Part shown: piece after piece, positions 34,100-46,504 of the stretch
Position numbering within the stretch: the first letter of the stretch is position 1
How the letters are laid out: the number at the start of each line of letters is the position of its first letter
Assembly: GCA_029204225.1 (NCBI GenBank)
Contig: CM055095.1
Span: 42,994,223-43,052,222 of the forward strand
Length of the DNA: 58,000 nucleotides
Direction: 5' to 3'
Origin: Diphasiastrum complanatum
Taxonomy: Eukaryota; Streptophyta; Lycopodiopsida; Lycopodiales; Lycopodiaceae
The notes under the pieces: model-generated
What the model was told of the DNA's origin: nothing
Databases searched by the model: none
What the model saw: only the letters and a program-made list of their open reading frames with translations
Position numbers and translations under genes: made by a program

Positions 34100-35332
34100 T
34101 CAGTGTTTGAGGTTGGTGCATGTTTGTTTAGCTTTTTGTTTGTTTGTTTGAGGTTGGTGTTTGCTTGTTTGTTTTGAGAAGAGATAGAGAGTGTGAAAGA
34201 TAGAAAGAGATAGAGAGTGTGTGTGTGTATTATATGTGTATGTGTTTTTAAATTTTGCATTGATTTAAAATGGTTTTGAATATTGTTAGTATGAATATGG
34301 TTCTGAATGGTCTTGTAATAGATTATTAGTATTATTTAGGATAGTTTGCTAATAATATATTATTAGATTCGTAAGTTGTGAGAGAGAAAGAGAGAGAAGA
34401 GGTGGAGTGTAGATGTATGCTTGAAGATATTTGTAGATTTTGGAGTTTATGTTTTGTTCTTTTTTTGAAAAATAAAGTTTTAAGAGAGAGAGAGAGAGTG
34501 TGTGTGTGTGTGTTTCATAATAGATTGATTTTTGATAGTGTTTATAATAGATTGTTAGAATTATTTAGGATAGTGTATGTGTGTGTTTGAGAGGATGTGT
34601 ATGTGTTTTGAATTTTGCATTGATCTATAATTTAGGTTAATAGACAAATAGATATAGATAGTGTTGGATAGTAATAGATTGTTAAATTTATAATCTGTGT
34701 GTGAGAGAGAGAGAAAAAAGAAGAAGAAGAAAAGAAATAGAAGATGTGTGTGTGTGTTTAACATTTTGCATTGATTTAGAATTTAAAATTATAGATAAAT
34801 ACATAATCTATGGTGGTAATAGATTGTTAGATTTGTATTTATTTAGTACTAAGAATGATACATGTGAGAGAGAGAGAGAGAATGTGTGTGTGTTTTGTAT
34901 TATGCATTTGTTTAGGGTTTTTAAGAGTGATAGATAAATAAATAGTGTTTGATAGAAAATTATAAATACTGTTTATAATAGATTGTTAGAATTATTTAAG
35001 ATAGTGTATGTGTGTGTTTGAGACGATGTGTATGTGTTTTGAATCTTGCATTGATCTATAATTTAATTTATTCGACAAATAGATATAGATAGTGTTGGGT
35101 AGTAATAGATTGTTAAAATTATAATGTGTGTGAGAGAGAAAAAAAAAAAAAAAGAGAAAGAGAAGATGTGTGTTTGTGTGTTTAACATTTTGCATTGATT
35201 TAGAATTTAAGATTATAGATTGTTAGATTTATATTTATTTAGGACTAAGAATGACAGATGAAAGAAAGAGAGAGAGAGAGTGAGTGTTTTTTTGGGAACA
35301 TGTTTAGTAGTTTACATTGTTTTAAGATTTAA

Positions 35333-35389
<57 letters not shown>

Positions 35390-35532
35390 TTGATTAAGAT
35401 TTAGAGTAGTAGATGAATAGATTGTGTGTGTGTGTGTATTTGTGTTTAACATTTTGCATTTTATTTAAAATTTAAGATGAGAGAGAGAGGGGTGGGAGGG
35501 AGGAAGTGTGTGTGTTGTGTTTTGCATTTTGA

Positions 35533-35585
<53 letters not shown>

Positions 35586-35687
35586 TTTGTGTGTGTTTTG
35601 TATTGTGCATTAGTTTAGGGTATTTAAGAGTGATAGATAAATAAATAGTGTTTGATAGAAAATTTATATTAGATTTATAATGAGTGT

Positions 35688-35784
<97 letters not shown>

Positions 35785-35835
35785 TGTGTATGTGTGTGTG
35801 TGTGTGAGTGTGTGTTTTGATTAAGATTTAGAGTA
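34100..35835. repeat. Compound microsatellite/minisatellite block, unit A
   Basis: Alternating (TG)n and (GA)n tracts and AT-rich spacers repeat a motif TTTTGCATTGATTTA. Within it a unit of about 431 bp repeats in tandem (TTATTTAGGATAGTGTATG at 34561 and TTATTTAAGATAGTGTATG at 34992). Long pure tracts occur at about 35337-35385, 35537-35582 and 35697-35780. Unit B (42190-43165) is about 700 bp shorter. No gene is expected here. Confidence 0.9.
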
Positions 35836-36059
35836 GTAGATGACTAGATAGTGTTTGATGGTAATTGTATGTTTGAATTTGCTTTTAATAATGGTTCAAT
35901 TGTGTAATACAGTGTTATTTTTTAATTGCTTGTGCATGTGACAAAAATATTTGAAAAAAAGAGAGCAAGCATTTAAAGAGCGAGCAATTGCACGTTTGCA
36001 TTTAAGCTTCGAGTGAGTTTACCGGTGAGTTTGTGTTGTTTCAATTTGTTTTATTATTG

Positions 36060-36185
36060 GAATATGTTATCTAACATAGTAAAAAATCCTACATGTAACA
36101 TGTCGACATTTATGAAAAGGAGGTCCCCGACATCTATCCAACGTCTGTCTGACACGTTTTGATGTCAGATTCTGACGTCCCAAAT
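36060..36185. repeat. Extra CGACA-type motif cluster inside CACTA element
   Basis: Motifs such as CATGTCGACATT, CCCCGACATC and GATGTCAGATTCTGACGTC form a small cluster about 2 kb inside the element. Its equivalent is at about 43440-43525. Confidence 0.6.
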
Positions 36186-36639
36186 TAGGTGAAATAAAAA
36201 ATAAAAATGTTGTTCTTGGAGTTGGGTTCTTGGAAAAGCGATGTTCATGAATTGTTTTTGAAACAATATTTTTGAGTTGCATTCAACATTTGGATCAAAC
36301 AACAAGCTAAGCATGAGGTACTTTTCATTCTATATTTTATTGCATTACTTCATGTCCATTATGAATGACAATACTTTATTACATTGCTTTATGCACATCA
36401 TAAATTTCATTTAGATTTCTATATATGATATTGATTGTTGTTTTGAAATTCGACATTGCACATGGTTTTAAATTCTTAGTTGGTTATTACATCAATGCAC
36501 ATCTCGAAATTCGATATTGCAATTTAAAAAAAAAAAAATATTGCACATATAAAAGCAATGGCAACATAGCACGATCATTTGCAATAATAATATATTCATA
36601 ATATCAATCAATGTATTACAAAATTGGTGCTTTAATGTC

Positions 36640-37760
36640 GCATGAGTCTTTCTAGATCTAACATTAACTAAAATTTATAACCCTAATCTACTCGTCGTCG
36701 TCGTGACGTCGAGTCTGCATGACACAAGCAAAAAAACTACATTAATATTTAATGCTTGATCGTATTAAATTAAATAAAATTGATGTTGGAATACAAACCA
36801 CGTCCGTATGAATACAAAAACTAGTACTTAAATTTGGAGGATGACCCTCGCTCTTTAGTTTGTTGACTAATGCATGGAATGATTCCTTGAAGGCAAATTC
36901 GTATTCCTCCCTAGTTGGCAGACGTCCATAGTCCGCCAACTATCCATGCATTCATTTGAGTTGAAATCAATTTAGGGCTACGTTGGAGTAGCTAGTCATA
37001 ATGTATATTAAAAAATAAAAGCATATGAAATCAAAGATAAACTATAAGAGTAGTGTAAGTTCACTTACCATGCTTGCTGGCAATCCCGCCTTTCCGGTCG
37101 AGCCCAACCTAGGATTGCCTATCCCATGCATCCTAGCAACCACATCATCTTTCTGGATCTTGTATTAATCTGATATTCGTTCATCTGCTTTTACACGGTT
37201 CCAATCAGTTCTTGAACACCAGGAGGGCTTGGATTGCCCATTCCTATAAGCTCGTCGTGCCATATGACGATGATGCCTAATCCATAAGCTCATATGCTTA
37301 TGAATTTCCTTCTCCTCTATTTCCTCTTCTTGTTGGAATTCGTCATGAAAGGTACCAATAACCTGTCGTTTATCGGTGATAGGTTTTTCGGACCATTTAC
37401 TAAACAATCTATCATCAAAATGGCATTGGCATAAAGAATAGAGCCGGTCCAAAACCACCCTAAGCCGTTGGCTGTCTGAATAAGATTTTGCTATCCGGAA
37501 TCTATGAGTTTGTCACCTGTTCCGTTTTCTGTTGGGAATTATATTACCTTGAGGATCCACATCATAATAAGGATTTGTGGATGACTCTTCGGTGGGGGCA
37601 GGAGCCGCGACCGCTTGTGAGGGACGACTCTCATCTCAGCTAAGTATACTTTGCAGTTTTGCTTTTTGCTCAGGAGTTAATGATTCATATAAATTTTTAA
37701 CATAGTCTCCCGAGCTTTCACCACTGACCCCGACATGATTACTACATTCATAAACATACA
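36640..37760 (-). pseudogene. CACTA-associated minus-strand gene, unit A
   Basis: The reading starts near 37735 with a segment including LYESLTPEQKAKLQSIL, then a Pro/Ala-rich linker, then an open 97-codon frame at 37458-37165 (LDRLYSLCQCHFDDRLF, an acidic EEEIEEKEI helix, RHHRHMARRAYR, KPSWCSRTDWNRVKADER). It goes on to RMHGIGNPRLGSTGKAGLP, and after an intron-like gap to TREEYEFAFKESFHALVNK (36939-36742). Layout and position resemble the second gene of plant CACTA elements (Transposase_24-like), but this is inference. Scattered stops are present. It faces away from the transposase exon at 38160. Confidence 0.5.
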
Positions 37761-38159
37761 ATACATTACAATAAACCCTAATATATTGAAATGAAGTAGA
37801 AAAGAAAATCAACTACAGAACTTGAATGCATATTGGAGTGGGACTTTCATACTTGTGATAACAAAAGAAGAGAGATATGCATTTAGAGCCTGCACCAAGA
37901 TGCAAAAGAATCATATAAGCGACAACGTATAAGAATAGTACTATCTAAAAATTAGAACATTCGAATCATACAATAATTATATGTTATTTGTGTTTTGTAC
38001 TTGTGCATATATGCAGTTTATCACAATGAGATGAATTACATTCAGATCAGTCTAGCAATGACAACACTACTCAAGTTAACATGGTAAGTAATAAACATGC
38101 ATGTTTTCTTGTTCATAAAGACTTTGTTATTATAAGTTAAAGTATTGTGGTAAAGTGAC

Positions 38160-38554
38160 ATGTACTTGATATTTGTTTCTCGTAGAAAAATTATTTTCAA
38201 AATAAAATATGGTGCACATGCCTCAAGTGTAATGGACAAGAGATGCGTGAAAGACGCATTGTTGAAAATCATTTGTGAAAGTTTGGACAAAAAGAAAAAG
38301 GTCAACCATCAAATTTGGAAGACGTTGAGGTTTGTTAACTTTATATGATTGTTTTTTATTATAATATTCATCAATCTATATATGTCACTTATGGAATTGT
38401 TTCATGTGTGTAGCCAATACATCGAATGCCATTTCACGGAGTTAATCCATCCGTGTTTAGTTACAATCAACGTCAAATTCTGATAGACATGAGAAAACAA
38501 AGAATGAAACAACTTGAAGAGGCAAATACAATTGGAAAAAAGAGTAATCAATGA
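38160..38554 (+). pseudogene. CACTA transposase 5' exons, truncated at duplication junction
   Basis: The segment near 38253-38330 and the later piece HRMPFHGVNPSVFSYNQRQ (from 38418) match in order the start of the first CACTA transposase (24130-24420: NLEEIE, then HRMPLHGLDPSILNSKRRK). The frame stops where unit B begins at 38555, so the catalytic part is gone. Confidence 0.65.
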
Positions 38555-40179
38555 TATCTATGATATCTTGCACGTTCCACTTTTATGGTCACTGAGACTA
38601 TTTCAAGCACTTATTGGTCAAGTGACTGCTCTGTGACTAGTATCAGTGTCAGATTTCACTCTAGCTTTGTCTGACTGGTATCAGAGCCTTCGTAATGCTC
38701 CAGAAAAAAATAGGTTCCTAAATAGTTGCTTGGTTTTTAAGAAGAAATGAGCAGAGTTTGGGAGGAATTTAGAATCGAAAGCAACCAAAAGACTGGAATA
38801 GAATAAAGAAAACAAGAGCTTTTGCATCTATAAAATGGGGCATAGATCTAAAGAGCCTTTTCCATAAATTCGTTCTGGTGCTTGTACATTGTCAGTAACA
38901 AAAGGGTGCTTATATCTAAAAGTTGATCTCAAACAAGGTATTTTTTAGAAAATAGCATTTTTAGGTTTGGCATGTAGCTCTGAGGTTTTAGTATTTCATA
39001 GAATCCTGCCCCCAAGAGACTTTATGGATTAGATAATTGGTTTTGTTGGCCCATGGTTAGGATAGAATGTCATCATCTTGTCTTGCTCCCACAAGAGGAG
39101 ATGATAATCCATTATATCCTTAACATGGGTCAACGTCAAACACCCATTATCTATAGACAATGTGTGTCATGGAAATCTTTAAAAAGAAAAAGAAAATAAT
39201 TTTCAATCTTTTGTTGTTCCATCCATGAGTGCTAAGTATTTTCAGGATTCCAAAATCCAAGATAGCTTCGTATTTTGAAGGCTGAAAATTACACCCAGTC
39301 AAATTTGTACAAAATAATGAGGTCCCACTTTTATGGCCTAAGCGATGGTAATCTCCAAACTCAGTATAAAATGACGATTCATGTAAGAATCGAGTAGACA
39401 CACATTATGTGTTTGAGGAGCCTTGCCTTAGCACTAATAGTGCACATCTTACTGTAAGGCTACAACAATCCATGAAGTGCACCTATGCCATGAATTCATC
39501 TTGCCTCAAAGTCTAATAAAAAGTTGTTTAACTCATTCTTTAAGTTAGTGGACGGGCCTAATGCACTTTATGTCATAAAGTTTGAAGACTTTGATGGAAT
39601 ATTATCCTATCCACATTGAAACCAATGGGCTTTGTGTGGGCATATGCACTTCATGTCACAAAGTTCAAGGATTTTTATGGGCATAGTATCCTATATCTAC
39701 TATGAAGCCCATGGCTTTTGTTGTGCTATAAACACTACATACACAATTGTCCATACATTTTTCATCTCAATATAACAAACTTCATAAGTAGTTGTAAGCA
39801 AGAAATATCAATGCAACCCATTAGAGTTGGTCATAGAGAGCCAAGTCCTTATGCCTTTCAAAACATCCAACAATAAATTGTCTCTCTTCTTCAACTAGAT
39901 ATAAGCACTTCAAAAATATCTTTAGAATTTGTCAATGATGAAACACATGACAAGAAGTTTAATTTGATAAAATAGAGATATCTCAAAAGTCATGTTAGAT
40001 AAGACCGACTTTACTTTGAGAATCAAGAGAGATACCGTGCTGTGGAAATCCATTCTCTGATACTGAAACAAATCATTTTGAACTGAATAATTTGATATCG
40101 CGAAAGATATTAAGTATTAGAGCTTGCGCTATGATATAATAATAAAATTAGGCCCTAAAGAATCAACACTCTGATACCA

Positions 40180-41221
40180 TGTTGGAAAGAGCTATGAAAA
40201 GATAGGTCGAATAAGATTCGAATAAAAAGAATTCGAACGACAAGAATTTAAACTTATCGTGCGCAGCGAAATAAACTCTCTTTCTCTTTCTCTTTGCATG
40301 TCTACGCCTATCAATTTCGAACAAAACAATAGTGACAAAAATCATGTTCGATCTTATAGTTACTAACTTTGAAATCAGTAGTACTACATTGATTACATAA
40401 CCAAACATTAAGCATTGAATTATCAGACAAATAATTAGTCACGAAGAACTATAGAGGTGCATACATTCTTATATGAACCTGAACGCAAGAAGGAAATAGA
40501 TTGATTCAGTATGAAAACGAAATAGATGTAAATGAGTACAACAAGTTGTAGATCGCAGCCGCGTACCCTAGCTATCTCTGAGGGACTAAATATAATTCTA
40601 AATTAAGCGCAACTACTGATAACCAGAAGCACAATAGCGATCTCTAATCAACTCTAAAAAAATGAGCTAGAATGCTCAAGAGTGTCCAAGCTCGCAAGCT
40701 TGAGAGAGAGAATGCTAACTATTCAATACTTGATCATTTAAGAACGATATGTGTTTATCTAAGATGATAACAACGTAGATATATGAACAATTATTTATAC
40801 TATGAAATTAGGTTGTCAAATGTGTCATCCAGTTGGTTGTGATGTGCTGGCATCCATCCAATTAGGACTTCTCAGAAATTACTTGCTGATTAATGCAAGT
40901 CTGTGGCTTCGATCGTAAACAGTCTATCTGCAGATTTGAACGTAAATTGTAACTTTGTAAAAATTAACGTAAACTGTAATGCGAAAAATGTGAAGGTCTT
41001 CGCCAATGTTATTTCCTTAACATTTGAGGCATCTGGCGTTTTGCGAAAATGTCAAAGTGAGAGAAAATGCTGAAAGACAAAAATCCCGAAGGTGCCGACA
41101 TTGCGAGCTATTTTTGAGTAATTATGCAGACTGTGTAAAAACATGAAGGCTGCAGGTATGGATAAGAATTGGACTAAGATTAGAAGGTCGATTAGTCGAT
41201 AAGTAGGAGAATAATACGACA
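40180..41221 (-). repeat. Copia LTR (1,042 bp), unit B
   Basis: Same boundaries as the unit A copy: TGTTGGAAAG beside the minus primer site (40169-40179), and ACGACA before gypsy RT sequence. Confidence 0.65.
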
Positions 41222-41662
41222 TCCCTTTGGTCTTACCAACGCTCCTGCCACATTCAAACGAATGGTGGAACAAATTTTTCGACCTTATCGACGATTTGTG
41301 GGAACATTCTTTGATGATATCCTAGTCTTCAATGCTAATGAAGAAGAACACAAAAGACATCTTGATATCATTTTTAAAACTTTAATTGAAAATTCACTTC
41401 TTATTAAGGGAAAGAAAAGTGAATTCTTCCTACAAGAGATACATTTCTTAGGACATATGATTTCAAAAGATCAAAGCTCTAAAAGATTGGCCTAAACCTA
41501 GAAACATTCATGAAATTCGATCCTTTCTACACTTATGTTCTTACTATAGGAAATTTATTCGACATTTTGCTCATATAGCTTCACCTCTTCATGAACTCAC
41601 TAAAAAGAGAGTGAAATTCCATTGGAACAAGAATGAACAAAATTCTCTGATTTCTTTGAGCA
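41222..41662 (+). pseudogene. Ty3/gypsy reverse transcriptase fragment, unit B
   Basis: A 77-codon open frame (41262-41495) carries MVEQIFRPYRRFVGTFFDD and ILVFNANEEEHKRHLD, then GKKSEFFLQEIHFLGHMIS. It retains the 39 bp lost in unit A but has its own deletion after HMIS, so neither copy is whole. FDDI is the catalytic Asp pair. Confidence 0.88.
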
Positions 41663-41689
41663 CTCCCTTATCACAGGACCCGTCATGAC

Positions 41690-42725
41690 CACAATAACAT
41701 ATCTCGCAGATTCCGACGTGGGAAATTTCATAATCTGTCACAATCCGACACATTGAAATACGACGTCCCAGTAAAAAATCCAAAAATCAGAGTTCGGCGG
41801 TCGAGAAATATGGGCGGCAAACAATTTTTGAAAGGCACATCGAAATCCGACATGTCGGATTCCGACATTCAAACGTGGATATCACCTGGCATGGCTTTTC
41901 CAAAAAAAAATACGTGTGATTAGATGTGGACATCAGAATCCGACGTCCACATCGGCAATCCAAAAGCTTGTCCACGACATCTGATACCTGTCGTCCGGGC
42001 CTGAATGGGCATGGATGTCGGATTTTGATGTGTTTTGAAGTCGTCAGATTCCGACGTCTGTTTCATTTTTTGTATTCGCGCGATCCAGCGCCTTCTCTCT
42101 CACTCTGATTTTTTCCATGTTCAAACATCTCTGGAGCGATTGAGGGTGCTTGAAGATCAGTGCTTGAAGATCAGTGTTTGAGGTTGGTGCTTGTTTGTTC
42201 AGCTTTTTGTTTGTTTGTTTGAGGTTGGTGTTTGCTTGTTTGTTTTGAGAAGAGATAGAGAGTGTAAAAGATAGAAAGAGATAGAGATTGTGTGTGTGTA
42301 TTGTATGTGTATGTGTTTTTAAATTTTGCATTGATTTAAAATGGTTTTGAATATTGTTAGTATGAATATGGTTTTGAATGGTCTTGTAATAGATTATTAG
42401 TATTATTTAGGATAGTTATTAGATTTGTAATTTGTGAGAGAGAAAGAGAGAGAAGAGGTGGAGTGTAGATGTATGCTTGAAGATATTGAAAGATTTGGAG
42501 TTTATGTTTTGTTCTTTTTTTGAAAAATAAAGTTTTAAGAGAGAGAGAGTGTGTGTGTGTGTGTGTTTTATAATAGATTGATTTTTTATAGTGTTTATAA
42601 TAGATTGTTAGAGTTCTTTAGGATAGTGTATGTGTGTGTTTGAGAGGATGTGTATGTGTTTTGAATTTTGCATTGATCTATAATTTAGGTTAATAGACAA
42701 ATAGATATAGATAGTGTTGGGTAGT

Positions 42726-42762
<37 letters not shown>

Positions 42763-43045
42763 ATTAAGATTTAGAGTAGTAGATAAATAGATTGTGTGTG
42801 TGTGTGTATTTGTGTTTAACATTTTGAATTTTATTTAAAATTTAAGATGAGAGAGAGAGGGGTGGGAGGGAGGAAGTGTGTGTGTGTTGTGTTTTGCATT
42901 TTGAATTTAAGATAAGAGAGAGAGAGAGAGAGAGAATGTGTGTGTGTGTTTTGTATTATGCATTAGTTTAGGGTATTTAAGAGTGATAGATAAATAAATA
43001 GTGTTTGATAGAAAATTTATATTAGATTTATAATGAGTGTGTGTA

Positions 43046-43121
<76 letters not shown>

Positions 43122-44343
43122 TGTGTATGTGTGTGTCTGTGTCTGTGTGTGAGTGTGTGTTTTGATTAAGATTTAGAGTAGTAGATGACTAGATAGTGTT
43201 TGATAGTAATTGTATGTCTGAATTTGCTTATAATAATGGTTCAATTGTGTAATACAGTGTTATTTTTTTTTGCTTGTGCATGTGACAAAAATATTCAAAA
43301 AAAAGAGAGCAAGCGTTTAAAGAGCGAGCAATTGCACGTTTGCATTTAAGCTTCGAGTGAGTTTACCGGTGAGTTTGTGTTGTTTCAATTTGTTTTATTA
43401 TTGGAATACGTTATCGAACATAGTAAAAAATCCTACATGTAACATGTTGACATTTATGAAAAGGAGGTCCCCGACATCTATCCAACGTCTGCTGACACGT
43501 TTTGTTGTCAGATTCTGACGTCCCAAATTAGGTGAAATAAAAAATAAAAATGTTGTTCTTGGAGTTGGGTTCTTGGAAAAGCGATGTTCATGAATTGTTT
43601 TTAAAACAATATTTTTGAGTTGCATTCAACATTTGGATCAAACAACAAGCTAAGCATGAAATACTTTTCATTCTATATTTTATTGCATTACTTCATGTCC
43701 ATTATGAATGACAATACTTTATTGCATTGCTTTATGCACATCATAAATTTCAGTTAGATTTATATATATGATATTGATTGTTGTTTTGAAATTCGACATT
43801 GCACATGGTTTTAAATTCTTAGTTGGTTATTACATCAATCCACATCTCGAAATTCGATATTGCAATTTAAAAAAAAAAAAAACTTTGCACATATAAAAGC
43901 AATGGCAATATAGCACAATCATTTGCAATAATAACATATTCATAATATCAATCAATGTATTAAAAAATTGGTGCTTTAATGTCGCATGAGTCTTTCTAGA
44001 TCTAACATTAACTAAAATTTATAACCCTAAATCTACTCGTCGTCGTCGTGACGTCGAGTCTGCATGACACAAGCAAAAAAACTACATTAATATTTAATGC
44101 TTGATCGTATTAAATTAAATAAAATTGATGTTGGAATACAAACCACATCAGTATGAATACAAAAACTAGTACTTACATTTGGAGGATGACCCTCGCTCTT
44201 TAGTTTGTTGACTAATGCGTCGTATGATTCCTTGAAGTCAAATTCATATTCCTCCCTAGTTGACATACGTCCATAGTCCGCCAACTATCCATGCATTCAA
44301 TTTAAGTTGAAATTAATTTAGGACTACATCGGAGTAGCTAGTC
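41690..44343. mobile_element. Second CACTA element, unit B (right part absent)
   Basis: Left end and subterminal motifs as in unit A, then the shortened microsatellite block (42190-43165) and the first part of the minus CACTA-associated gene (44284-44087, TREEYEFDFKESYDALVNK). Truncated at 44343. Confidence 0.6.
42190..43165. repeat. Compound microsatellite block, unit B
   Basis: Shorter counterpart of 34100-35835. One of the two 431-bp units and several (GA)n tracts are absent, most likely by slippage or unequal pairing between the repeats. Confidence 0.88.
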
Positions 44344-45346
44344 CTTGTCACTGTTGTTGTCAACATAGTGAACTTGGTACCGCTCTTTTCTAGCCTTGGA
44401 TGAGAATTTTGTGTGGGCCATGTAGGAGTATTCATCAACCATATTGTTGGCATATTCTCCCACCTCTGAGCTTGGCTCCTCTGAAGCTACGGATACAGAT
44501 TCCTTTAGTTGCATTTCTCTCAGTTTCATCTTCAGCAGACAGTCTCTTGCAAGATGATCTGGCTCATCGCATAAGAAACACCTCCTCTCTCATTTCTTGA
44601 AATCTGAATTTGCCACAAGTCTTGGTCTCTTTAGATTCGACCTTGCCTTTCATGGGAAAGGACCTCATAACCAGCGCATGCTCCCTACTGCTCTGAGGTC
44701 GAACCTTTGTCCTTCAATGCTCCGCTTCAAGCACCCTTCGAACAGCTATTGTGAGGGTCAGCTCATCCTCTTTGTCATCTGCAAATTGACCTTTGATTGA
44801 TGCAATCAGGGACTCAAAGAAAGATGGTAGCCCTGCCAAGAACATACACGTGAGCTGCTTTTCTTCAATACGAAATCCCATAGCAGCTAATTTTCTGGCA
44901 GTCTACCTAAATCGCTCAGCATATACATTGATCGCCGCCCCTTCTCCCAATTGCAAGTGTGTCAACTCTCTTTGCAACAAGATGCACGACCCCAGTCCAC
45001 TGCCTTGATACAGGTTCTTGAGTTGCGTCCAGACACCTATGGGCATGGTTTCCTCCTGCACTTGTGAACCCACAATGCTGCTCAACGACAAGCAAATCAT
45101 TGTATAGGCTTGCATGGATCTTTCGTCAAAAGCTTGATGTTTCTCTGTTAGTGCTGTCGTGGCTTCGCGAGTTGGTTTGGTCTCCATTCCAGCCGCGATC
45201 TGCCAGAGGCCTCGCTCTTGCAAGAGCAAGCACATTCTCCAAGACCAGTCACCATAATTCTCTCCCTCCAAGCACTCTACACTCCTAGGCTCAAAGACGA
45301 TCCACCCGGTCTTCTGCGACATATCGATCCGCTCCTTCTTGCACAA
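44344..45346 (-). pseudogene. Ty1/copia gag remnant
   Basis: A 147-codon minus frame (45346-44903) starts with a leader containing FEPRSVECLEGENYGDW, a copia gag opening. It goes on with AYTMICLSLS, VWTQLKNLYQ and ERFR, all UBN2-type positions. Downstream, after a stop, FLAGLPSFFESLIASIKG continues in the same frame; a frameshift then leads to the zinc knuckle RRCFLCDEPDHLARDC (C-x2-C-x4-H-x4-C) and a 63-codon acidic tail ending at 44338. Protease and the rest of pol are absent because unit B of the tandem duplication begins there. Confidence 0.85.
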
Positions 45347-46465
45347 GTTATTTACTTGCGATGATTAGTAGTGGGTAGTTACTTGTATAATACGTTTAAT
45401 GATTACTGATCGTGCGGAGAATGTGGGACCATAACCTTTGAAGTTTCTCTTTGTAATCACGCAATTAATAGCATAAATTGAAGAACACCTGAATTATCAG
45501 AAGTCATTCAAATTGAAGAACACGAATCGCAGCAGTCACTTAGTACGTAATAGGATCATTGCATTATATTCATAATCAAAGATACAGAATAACACATAAG
45601 TAACACCTAAGATCATATGATTGCCAAGAACGCTTTAATCACTAGTCGCTTAGTCTAGAAAAAAAGAGAAGAACAGTAAAAGATGCATATTCTATGTACT
45701 ATCGTTAATTTATCTATGTGTCCACATCCATGCCAAGATTCATATCAATATGGATTGTCCACGTCATCGATCCCATTCCTGGTAGTTCGTTGTGTCCAAT
45801 TTCTTTCCTGACGGATTGTGTTCCTCATTCCTGGTAGTTCATTGTGCCCGGTATCTTTCCTGATGGATTGTGTTCCAACTCATCACCCGGATCTTCCAAT
45901 GGACCAAACTCAACATGACACTCATGTTCTTGTTTCAAATGTTCCTATTGCTCTGAATCTTCTTGTTGCTTGAGCCCGCGAAAGTACGCAGTGGTCGCTA
46001 TGGTCAGGTGAGTTAGCTTATCTTTCTTTAATTCTAGGTGAAGGTTGCCCTTGATGAAGTCGTTGATCTGCTTTTGGACTTCCTAGGCGTCCACTCTGCT
46101 GCCCCCTATTCCAATGATACCATGTCCTGGCAATGATGGCAATGTCTCGAGCTCTTTGTTTTCTTTTTGAAATCCTTTTTCCGAAGGCTGAGAGGTTTCA
46201 TTTTCGGACGACCTTGTCTAAATTGGATAAATAACGACTTGGCCATCAGAAACACATCTTTTTCCCTAGATAGGAGGTGATGGACCGATTGTATGGTTTC
46301 ACCTCTATCGACGATCTTTTCAAGGATGAAATCCCTAGCAATCCTTCATGCTTTTGTAGACATGAGTAGCTAGGAAGTTGTTTGTAAATCTTTGGCAAAA
46401 GGTAGCCGGTTGAGTGTTTATTTGCACAGTGATGCTTTTTTGTTGTACAATTGCTTTGAATCTTC
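45347..46465 (-). other. Coding-like but unrecognised stretch with a 52-bp tandem repeat
   Basis: On the minus strand a frame with few stops can be followed from about 46290 to 45730 (for example KQINDFIKGNLHLELKKDK). It contains a 52-bp tandem repeat at 45775-45876 (ATTCCTGGTAGTTC twice on the plus strand). No domain was recognised; it may be the leader or gag-like part of another retroelement. Confidence 0.35.
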
Positions 46466-46504
46466 TTGTTGCTATTTCATATCCTCCTAATGCTGCAGAA
46501 TCAC

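Larger units (their letters stand above)
30489..38554. repeat. Tandem duplication, unit A (8,066 bp)
   Basis: The unit starts at TATCTATGATATCTTGC, and the same sequence restarts at 38555. From there to 44343 the order of all landmarks is repeated with only scattered substitutions: primer-binding-site motifs, copia LTR, gypsy RT piece, CACTA left end, microsatellite block, CACTA-associated gene. Unit A is complete; 36997-38554 is present only here. Confidence 0.92.
33619..38554. mobile_element. Second CACTA element, unit A (right part absent)
   Basis: The left end CACAATAACATATCGCGC aligns with the right terminus of the first CACTA element (CACTACTACAAAACGCGC), and TGTCG/CGACA subterminal motifs fill 33660-34000. 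It interrupts a gypsy RT gene. Inside are the microsatellite block, a minus-strand CACTA-associated gene (36640-37760) and the first exons of a plus-strand transposase related to that at 24120. The element ends at the duplication junction, so its right terminus is missing. Confidence 0.6.
38555..44343. repeat. Tandem duplication, unit B (5,789 bp, truncated)
   Basis: It is collinear with 30489-36996. The main differences are a shorter microsatellite block and small complementary deletions in the gypsy RT piece. It ends at GTAGCTAGTC (44343), where copia gag sequence starts abruptly. Confidence 0.92.

Noticed and set aside
33973-34260. 95-codon minus frame repeated at 42044-42331
   Set aside because: Low-complexity sequence of the CACTA core; preserved because of the recent tandem duplication, not because it codes.
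46105-46125. Primer-binding-site-like TGGTATCATTGG on the minus strand
   Set aside because: It falls within a continuing coding-like frame and no LTR end or LTR pair could be found beside it.
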